Under the pieces are notes generated by a model. It worked only from the letters and a program-made list of their open reading frames with translations. It was not told the origin of the DNA and ran no database searches. Positions 60,301 through 64,000 of a stretch of 64,000 nucleotides of DNA are shown one piece after another. The position numbers were made by a program, and so were the translations under genes. Source of the DNA: Anopheles merus. Taxonomy: Eukaryota > Arthropoda > Insecta > Diptera > Culicidae. The stretch's first letter is position 1. Each line of letters opens with the position of its first letter. The DNA lies in assembly GCF_017562075.2 (NCBI RefSeq), contig NC_054083.1, positions 37,927,255 to 37,991,254 of the forward strand, given 5' to 3'.

Positions 60301-61075
60301 CAATCACATCAACGTGGTGCAGCCAGTCGCATCGATTCCGCAACCGCCACCGATACCGGGTCCGCTCGTGATACCGCCACTCCTGCGAGGAGGTCCAGCA
60401 AAAACATTACCCTCCATTGAAGTAGCAGCAGCAGCAGCAGCAGCAGCAGTACCACCACCACCCACAGCACCTGCGGTAATGTCTGGCGCTACCTCGATGG
60501 AGCGTCCACCGAAGGTTTGCCGGAACAGGAATGTGGATCTTGCGTTTGCTGCCACCATGCGGCAGCTGGTTGGGTTGAATGGAAACGGTACGGTGCTGCG
60601 GCCACCTTCCGCCGTCAAGAAGTCCTCCTCGCAGGTATCGGTGCACGGTGCAGAGTCCAATGATCAGTCCCCGCAGGACAGTGCACCGTCCAGTGCGGCT
60701 TCCGTTACGAAGACGGTTACATTTAACTTCACCAATGGAGCGTCGGTGGGGGTTACTGAGCAGACGACGAACGGACATGAGGAGTCGCAGCAGCATCATC
60801 ACACGACGAATGGAACGCAGCAGCAGCAGACGGTGGTAGACCAAAGTGAGAACCTGCGACCGAGCGCCATTGCCGAGCAGCGCAAGCTGGACGAGCTGAC
60901 ATCGCCGAAGCTGGTGAACTGGAGCAGCATCGGGCGGTTCGACGAGCGCCAGTACTTCGCCAACGACCGGAAGCTGATCGAGAAGCGCAAGTACGACGAC
61001 ATGGAGTTCGAGGAGTTCGAGGTGCTCGATCCGAACGCACCGCCGGAGCACTACGACAGTCTCAACAGCAAGTGA
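12279..61075 (+). CDS. Large low-complexity scaffold-type protein, ~1962 aa, six coding exons (family not recognised)
   Basis: Joining 12279-12333, 27248-27389, 53855-54604, 54693-57952, 58978-59451 and 59868-61075 gives 5889 nt, exactly 1963 codons, with matching phases at all five junctions. Residue numbers follow this model. Visible parts: Gly-rich 115-127; Ala/Ser run about 180-204; His run 236-246; Gln run about 249-259; basic-acidic helical stretch 505-563; SH3-ligand-like APPVPKKPP near 888; conserved-looking segments 949-982, 1240-1300 and 1346-1402; helix about 1063-1106; YYGGRVL 1471-1477; Cys/His cluster 1502-1513; acidic run 1526-1540; Pro-rich 1716-1733; KTVTF 1842-1846, fitting the RVxF docking motif for PP1. 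No signal peptide, membrane segment or enzyme domain is seen, so a cytoplasmic scaffold is inferred. Actin/PP1 scaffolds such as Drosophila Bifocal are a possible comparison, but I cannot align it from memory. The gene has no close coding neighbour. Confidence 0.85.
12923..13265. mobile_element. 343-bp fold-back (MITE-like) element
   Basis: The left arm (12923 to about 13013) and right arm (about 13176-13265) are near-perfect inverted copies about 90 bp long. They begin AAGCTTTGTTGTATTTTGTC and, on the other strand, AAGCTTTTTTGTATTTTGTC. A nested 11-bp inverted pair (AATCCGTTCGT) lies inside at about 13015 and 13104. There is no coding capacity. I found no convincing target-site duplication, so the superfamily is undetermined. 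Confidence 0.75.
13806..13817. repeat. Poly(dC) tract, 12 bp
   Basis: Uninterrupted C run in intron 2. Confidence 0.85.
16391..17477. repeat. Degenerate 10-bp TCCGGA array, outer element
   Basis: Units resembling GACTCCGGAT or its complement fill 16391-17477, interrupted by a complete inner element at 16451-17099. The right end, TTTACCCATCACTA at 17464-17477, matches the right terminus of the inner element. No matching left terminus is visible, so the outer copy is truncated or rearranged. Open frames here (Ser/Arg/Pro/Glu repeats) are translation artefacts of the array. Confidence 0.7.
16451..17099. mobile_element. 649-bp non-autonomous element with 13-bp TIRs, hAT-like
   Basis: Perfect terminal inverted repeats TAGTGATGGGTAA lie at 16451-16463 and, inverted, at 17087-17099. 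The flanking octamers are CTCCGGAT (left) and CTCCGGAC (right), a 7/8 match that fits an 8-bp target duplication, although the surrounding array is itself TCCGGA-rich. The interior is a fold-back of 10-bp units: ATCAGTCCGG-like from about 16541 and the complement CCGGACTGAT-like at about 16858-16960, around a unique spacer at about 16751-16857. There is no transposase. The superfamily is inferred from TIR style and the 8-bp flanks. Confidence 0.6.
21163..21184. repeat. GT microsatellite
   Basis: Eleven GT units in intron 2; a second GT run of nine units follows at 21718-21735. Confidence 0.9.
25401..25418 (-). mobile_element. Primer-binding-site remnant of an LTR retroelement, minus strand
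   Basis: The plus strand reads ATCCTGGTCACGGCACCA, so the minus strand carries TGGTGCCGTGACCAGGAT, an exact 18-nt copy of the site at 41713-41730. It includes the complement of a tRNA 3' CCA, which is not encoded in nuclear tRNA genes, so a retroelement primer site (tRNA-His-like) is the best reading. No gag/pol frame is left on the minus strand below it. Confidence 0.4.
27248..27389 (+). CDS. Coding exon 3: residues 19-65 (142 nt)
   Basis: This exon is too short to stand out as an open frame. It follows an excellent acceptor (TTAATTAAT branch-like region, pyrimidine tract, GCAG at 27247) and ends at a consensus donor GTAAGT starting at 27390. Entered with the one-base overhang of exon 2, it stays open for its whole length and exits with two bases that complete a Gln codon with the first base of exon 4. 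Without splicing, the frame stops at 27391-27393, right at the donor. An alternative in-phase but poor donor (GTGGTG) lies at 27318. It encodes GNLMIQDKADGWTV at its start; no family is recognised. Confidence 0.75.
28292..28313. repeat. AC dinucleotide microsatellite
   Basis: Eleven AC units in a row. The 249-codon minus-strand open frame across this locus reads the repeat as CVCVCV and is judged fortuitous. Confidence 0.9.
35487..35502. repeat. Poly(dC) tract, 16 bp
   Basis: Uninterrupted C run in intron 3, about 80 bp before the 10-bp-repeat element at 35581. Confidence 0.9.
35581..36142. mobile_element. 10-bp-repeat element, second copy (plus-oriented)
   Basis: The left part (TGCTTTCTGGAGCGCACCC and following about 90 bp, ending near TTAGTTCCGC) matches the left part of the copy at 58031. 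The right part is an array of GACTCCGGAC-like 10-bp units from about 35897, ending in AACCCATGACTA at 36131-36142, a mutated form of the TTACCCATCACTA terminus. It has no coding content and appears older than the 16451 copy. Confidence 0.6.
37605..37622. repeat. GT microsatellite
   Basis: Nine GT units in intron 3. Confidence 0.9.
41487..41730 (+). mobile_element. LTR plus primer-binding site, probable BEL/Pao remnant
   Basis: A segment starting TGTCAGTACC at 41487 and ending ACA at 41709 has LTR-like ends. It is followed by TTT and then TGGTGCCGTGACCAGGAT at 41713-41730. That 18-mer is complementary to the 3' end, CCA included, of a tRNA with a TCACGGC acceptor strand, as in tRNA-His. This arrangement is typical of LTR retrotransposons; BEL/Pao is my best guess. 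No gag/pol frame follows, so it is a fragment. The LTR start could instead be TGTTATTC near 41568. Confidence 0.45.
42240..42280 (+). promoter_or_regulatory. Candidate internal core promoter (P2)
   Basis: TCAGTA at 42244-42249 matches the Initiator in five of six positions, with A+1 at 42246. AGTTCG begins exactly at +28 (42273) and fits the downstream promoter element consensus RGWYVT in five of six positions. Correct spacing of both motifs and the leader-like sequence downstream support a real promoter. Confidence 0.45.
42246..42546 (+). other. Candidate alternative non-coding first exon
   Basis: Sequence from the P2 Initiator to a GTGAGT donor at 42547 is CAG/AAA-rich and contains no ATG. 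If it splices to exon 4 at 53855, no AUG would occur in frame until 56824 in exon 5, predicting a C-terminal isoform of about 936 residues. It may instead need an unseen exon or belong to another transcript. Confidence 0.35.
46679..47017. mobile_element. GATTCATGAATC-rich element with TAGTGTTGGGT end
   Basis: The left end TAGTGTTGGGTTTCATGAATC (46679 onward) and the inverted right end (TAAGTAATGTGCTTCATGAATC read on the minus strand from 47017) are degenerate inverted repeats. The interior is dense in imperfect GATTCATGAATCT units on both sides of a short unique core at about 46830-46900. The left terminus resembles that of the 10-bp-repeat elements. The right boundary is uncertain and no target duplication is evident. 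Confidence 0.45.
53588..53719. repeat. Imperfect 51-bp tandem repeat (about 2.5 copies)
   Basis: AAGTTCTTAATGATCAAGTA at 53617 recurs as AAGTTGTTAATGACCAAGTA at 53668, and the following AAATATTTCTATGATTT recurs as AAATATCCTTCTACGATTT. A partial earlier copy starts near 53588. It lies 135 bp before the exon 4 acceptor. Confidence 0.6.
53855..54604 (+). CDS. Coding exon 4: residues 66-316
   Basis: The acceptor CTCTACAG ends at 53854 and the donor GTAAGC starts at 54605. The first base completes Gln66. There is no Met in frame, so translation must come from upstream exons; the GTG at 53880 is an ordinary Val codon. Content: basic and Ser-rich start with RQKSLSNIDLP, a Gly-rich loop, a Tyr/Asp/Arg segment (YDLYSRIDSRREEYEDLYG), an Ala/Ser run, nine consecutive His after HS, Gln runs, then RRTRSLAVIREES, which looks like a basophilic-kinase site. 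The last two bases and the first of exon 5 form Arg316. Confidence 0.9.
54605..54692 (+). other. Intron 4 (88 bp)
   Basis: A short intron with GTAAGC donor. Its 3' half is an AC repeat followed by a CT repeat (54669-54690) that doubles as the pyrimidine tract of the acceptor. Confidence 0.9.
54693..57952 (+). CDS. Coding exon 5: residues 317-1402 (main body)
   Basis: A 3260-nt open exon between the TCTTCAG acceptor and GTATGT donor at 57953. It begins FSYIYDDNGDVPEAPDSDANG. The first in-frame ATG is at 56824 (residue 1027). Features: acidic/Gln helical region 505-563; APPVPKKPP near 888; segment 949-982 with LFKGVRRFNSTENIF; a predicted helix with REFLHKVDSVRSYWSKMLDE from about 1063; a compact block from 1240 (FDHVRYKVMKSEMFQKNLL) that is rich in hydrophobics and likely conserved; and KKHFFYHPIRVNKELL from 1347. 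Read-through into intron 5 would add a short tail stopping just past 57980. Confidence 0.92.
58031..58458. mobile_element. 10-bp-repeat element, third copy, inside intron 5
   Basis: The left part TGCTCTCTGGAGCGCAACCA matches the copy at 35581. The centre holds twelve consecutive 10-bp GACTCCGGAT-like units at 58225-58344. The right end is TTTACCCAACACTA at 58445-58458, the complement of TAGTGTTGGGTAAA. A perfect 15-bp subterminal inverted pair, ACGACTCTGATCCGA, lies at 58050-58064 and 58412-58426. No coding capacity. Confidence 0.65.
58950..58965. repeat. (CA)8 microsatellite at the exon 6 acceptor
   Basis: Eight CA units end twelve bases before the acceptor AG at 58976-58977. CA repeats beside splice sites can bind hnRNP L-type regulators. 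Confidence 0.85.
58978..59451 (+). CDS. Coding exon 6: residues 1403-1560
   Basis: The acceptor TTCGTAG ends at 58977 and the donor GTAACG starts at 59452. Phase one on both sides makes the exon a multiple of three (474 nt), so skipping it would keep the frame. It starts GIRKWDSASLSSGVSSSGD. It then has a CDCG pair, a helical segment VSQDVLEKIRECGSTVTYYG, a Cys/His cluster C-x2-C-x4-C-H-x-H at 1502-1513 that could bind metal, and an acidic run near 1526-1540. Read-through would stop at 59466-59468. Confidence 0.88.
59452..59867 (+). other. Intron 6 (416 bp)
   Basis: From GTAACG at 59452 to TTTGCAG ending at 59867, with a good TCCTCCTCAATTTGCAG acceptor. It contains a GT microsatellite near 59490-59500 and nothing else recognised. 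Confidence 0.88.
59868..61075 (+). CDS. Coding exon 7: residues 1561-1962 and stop
   Basis: It opens with a split Gly followed by VKFKLVKSNSCSSRLELAG and ends ...EHYDSLNSK before TGA at 61073-61075. Features: helical acidic segment EESVRDMVSRLESGNGATL, Pro-rich PQPPPIPGPLVIPPLL at about 1716-1733, an Ala run near 1747-1756, KTVTF at 1842-1846 (PP1 RVxF-like), Gln/His clusters, and a charged C-terminal segment (FDERQYFANDRKLIEKRKYD) that appears ordered and conserved rather than repetitive. Third-position GC is high, as in the other coding exons. Confidence 0.92.
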
Positions 61076-61875
61076 GCGAATGATTTCATCAAAAAAGGGA
61101 GCGCGTGTACCGCGAGAGTAAAAACGGAACACACCGAAGATGTACGAGAAATCCACGCCAGATGCACACACTTGATTTTTGGCCATGTAGTCACTACGCT
61201 TAGTCCCTTTAACACACTTCCAAAATCTTCTCTATATGTGTATCTACCGAGGGGGAGACGACGAACCCAAGAAAACCCTCGCTACCGTCTTTGTGACTTG
61301 CTGTTTGTTTTATGGCCAAAAACACGCACACTTTTAACTGTATTTATTATGGGGATTCTTCCTCCCCCTGCTGTGTCTGCGTGATAGCCTTTAACGCGTT
61401 TTAATCGTCATACCGCATAAAAGGGGCATCATCGTATCGTTTCGTACGCTCTATTTTAATCTGCCTTACAATCCTTACATGTACATACTATATTTTACAA
61501 ACTCTCGTCCGTCTGTTACATATTATAGGTGTGTCTGTGCAAAATCTGGTTTCACATCATTCCAAGAACATGTGGCATGTGTTGTGCTGTAATTTATTTG
61601 CAATATGCAATATAGCACCGAGCCGCCCGGCTAGAGCTCTGTGTGCGAAGGCACCATTTTTACAACCCCATTAAACGAAGAAGCCGAGAAACGACGATTG
61701 ATTGTGTATTTGAAGCAAAAGAAAGCCACAGACTGCAGGCTAGACGTATATTCCGAATAGAAAACCCCCTCCCTACCGCCCTTTCTTAAAGTGTAGATTT
61801 GTAGCGAAAACTACTTAGTTGCATGTTATTAAACGAAAGTAATCTGGAAAAATAAAAAAACGTTTATGGTTCAAC
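61076..61875 (+). other. 3' UTR of the large gene
   Basis: Non-coding sequence from the stop codon to just past the AATAAA at 61851. The 3' end is estimated from the signal and the GT-rich sequence after it. Confidence 0.7.
61851..61856 (+). terminator. Poly(A) signal AATAAA
   Basis: A canonical hexamer 776 bases after the stop codon, followed by T/GT-rich sequence from about 61890. A second AATAAA at 62350-62355 could serve a longer 3' UTR. Confidence 0.65.
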
Positions 61876-62384
61876 CAACTTCTTGCGAGATGTCTAGTTT
61901 TATTTTATTTTGTTTCAATAGTTGAGAAATTGATCCATTAAGAACTTTTAAAGGAAAATACCAAAAGTCTTTAATTCCAATTTCGTTATCACTCTAAGGT
62001 ACATTTTGAAAAACTTTTTGCTTACATTTTTTTATGAACAAAAATGTGTTTTTTTTTGTTAGAATATTTATAACAAATGCGTCGCGATTGAATGTAAGTG
62101 AAGGGTAAATAAAAAAAAATATGAGATATCAAATCTCTACATTTAACGTTCATTTCTTCTCGATTGCTAAATGCACCTTAGGGTTTAAGTCCCACAATTT
62201 AATTCTGTAAATAGTTTGCTACTGATCATAATAATCACTCGTGCCATTTTTTGTTTTGTTTGGGCAAAACAATTCTACGCTACACCAAAAGTTAGCCAAA
62301 TTAACATGCCCGCGAATCATACGTGACAGCAGTACAACCGCTATAATGAAATAAAGTCATTTTCCCTGCAAGCCGACACCTCGT

Positions 62385-62402
62385 TCGAGCAGATCTGCTC
62401 GA
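62385..62402. repeat. 18-bp perfect palindrome
   Basis: TCGAGCAGATCTGCTCGA is fully self-complementary with no spacer. Its role is unknown; it may be a dimer-binding site or chance. Confidence 0.7.
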
Positions 62403-62472
62403 CGCACGTGAAATCCCCTCTTAGCGCCTGAAGGGCTGCAATGCAAAGCGACGTTTCCCAAGTATTGCCTAC

Positions 62473-62731
62473 CTTCGGGAGCGTTGCTGGTGTTGGTGCT
62501 GGATGCACTGCTGCTACTACTGGTGCTACTGCTGCTAATATGTCTTCTGCTCACGGCACCACCACTGTTGCTGGAAGTGCTGCTGTATGCGCGGCAGACG
62601 ACACCACCTTCGATGATGATGCTGGGTTTTCGGGTGCTTCTGCTGGGGCCTCGATTGCTGCATCCGCCACTGGCGGCTACTGTGGCGGTGGTGGAGTACC
62701 GGCGACTGGCGCATACAATCAGCGCTGTCTC
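62473..62731 (-). CDS. Possible internal exon of a minus-strand neighbour
   Basis: On the minus strand, CCGTTCCAG (acceptor, ending at 62732) is followed by 259 open bases that end at CCCGAAG, directly before GTAGGC (donor, starting at 62472). The reading ETALIVCASRRYSTT... then becomes Ser-rich (AGC/AGT repeats). The plus strand is also open here and reads Ala/Gly-rich, so strand is uncertain. No partner exon was located and no family is recognised. Confidence 0.22.
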
Positions 62732-64000
62732 CTGGAACGGGAAGAAAGCCAACATCGTAGCAAAGCATGAATAAACATGACGTGGTAGAGAGTGGAAGGT
62801 AAACGGGTGTGCATGAAATGGTTAAAATTTAAATATTTTCATACCAAATTTCCCTCCCAGCTGCCCGAGAGTTCTTGGATCGGAGCGCATCAAACTTCCG
62901 CCCAACATTTAATAAGTCTCACATTTCGCGCTTCAAGTGCTGCTACATGTCTAAATACCTGGGAGAGCCGTTTATCTTCCTTCCTATCGGTCTTCATCGC
63001 ATTAAATCTGGACAGCTCCACTTCACCGTACGGGAAGTTTGCGGGATTCCATCGCTTTCGCGCTGTAGACGCGTTTGTTAGCTGGCTGCTGGTCCTTCGT
63101 ACCGGATCGAATCACGAGTACCCAGCAGCAGCAGCACCAGCTGTGGTAAATTGTGGTAAAGTTAGAGTACACCAAGGAATACCAAACTCATTTCCGCCCA
63201 TCTGCAGCCATTCTGCCCGTGGGTAGAAGGTGTACTAAAGTGTGCATTGGAACATTTCTCGGTTTGTCGCAGTAGCGAGCGATGCAGTAACTGAAGTGAT
63301 TTCCGAAGACACTCCATCGTGCCGATAAACAAAGGATATTTAGATTGGCCCAATACCACCGCTTATGCTTCGCTAGCTAGGTAGTAGAAACTACACTGGA
63401 AGTTTTTTGATGTTGTTATTCACGCTTCAAAGATTTATAGGTGAGATAATTCAGCAAATATACGATAAGTGCCTAACATTTATATCACGCGCATTATATC
63501 TTAAAGCTAGATCACGATTGAAGCTGGCTTCATAATGAAATTGAAGCGTAATAAACTCGAATATCTTTAAGCATAATCATCCGTCCTCATTAACCAGCAC
63601 CGCAACATAAACATTACCTATTCTTGCTGTGTGATAATTATACTTTATCAAAAACTCATTCGAGCGAACCATTCCCACACATGGCCAAATATTCCAAGTT
63701 TTTCACCTGAATCCCACGTGTGTTTGTCGAGATAATGTCCCTACGCTGCTCGGTAACGCTTAATGAAAGCCATTTTCTTGACCTCGGAGCTATTATACCT
63801 GCCCGGGGTAGCCGGGGCGTGTAGCTAGAAAAGGGATATTAAATATTTATCATAATTACCCAATCTGCACCCGACAGAAACACACACACACGCCGGTGCG
63901 TTCGACCAAAACCAAACCAACGACTCCTTGTTGTGATTAATGAGGGGAGCTTTGTTTCGTGGTGGAAAGGACACTCACTGAACCATTTCGAGCGCTTTCG

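Larger units (their letters stand above)
61876..64000. other. Downstream non-coding DNA
   Basis: AT-rich at first, then a GC-richer segment with the minus-strand exon candidate (62473-62731) and an 18-bp palindrome at 62385-62402. No complete gene is seen up to the window end. Confidence 0.5.

Noticed and set aside
54062..61186. Long minus-strand frames opposite the coding exons (up to 259 codons)
   Set aside because: They are antisense shadows of GC-rich exons, where stop codons are rare on both strands. The plus strand has the splice sites and phase continuity.

Overview
The window looks like dipteran nuclear DNA, most likely from an Anopheles-type mosquito. The reasons are very long introns, GC-rich coding exons with Gln, His, Ala and Ser homopolymers, many CA/GT microsatellites, unusually long poly(dG)/poly(dC) tracts and several short non-autonomous transposons. 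The species is an inference. There are no bacterial, plasmid or phage features and no CRISPR array.

The window is dominated by one plus-strand gene. I assemble it as a non-coding first exon (about 6828-7179), a second exon carrying the start codon (11992-12333, ATG at 12279), a small coding exon (27248-27389), and four large coding exons (53855-54604, 54693-57952, 58978-59451, 59868-61075). The stop codon is at 61073-61075 and a poly(A) signal lies at 61851. All splice phases agree, giving a predicted protein of about 1962 residues. The protein is a low-complexity, probably cytoplasmic scaffold with SH3-type proline motifs, helical stretches, an acidic run, a Cys/His cluster and an RVxF-like (protein phosphatase 1 docking) motif. 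I do not recognise the family with certainty. Drosophila Bifocal is one guess based on general character only.

Layout: 1-6827 upstream DNA; 6828-7179 leader exon with two upstream ORFs; 7180-11991 intron 1; 12334-27247 intron 2, with a 343-bp fold-back element and a 10-bp-repeat transposon; 27390-53854 intron 3, with a candidate internal promoter at 42246, a second 10-bp-repeat element, an LTR/primer-binding-site remnant and a GATTCATGAATC-rich element; 53855-61075 main coding block; 61076 to about 61875 3' UTR; 61876-64000 downstream DNA with a weak minus-strand exon candidate.

The most unusual signal is a set of short elements whose ends read TAGTGATGGGTAA or TAGTGTTGGGT. Their interiors are arrays of a degenerate unit: 10-bp GACTCCGGAT-like in three cases, GATTCATGAATC-like in one. 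One copy has perfect 13-bp terminal inverted repeats and near-matching 8-bp flanks, as expected of hAT-type non-autonomous elements. I did not find a clear new multi-gene system. Long open frames elsewhere are consistent with chance in 64 kb.
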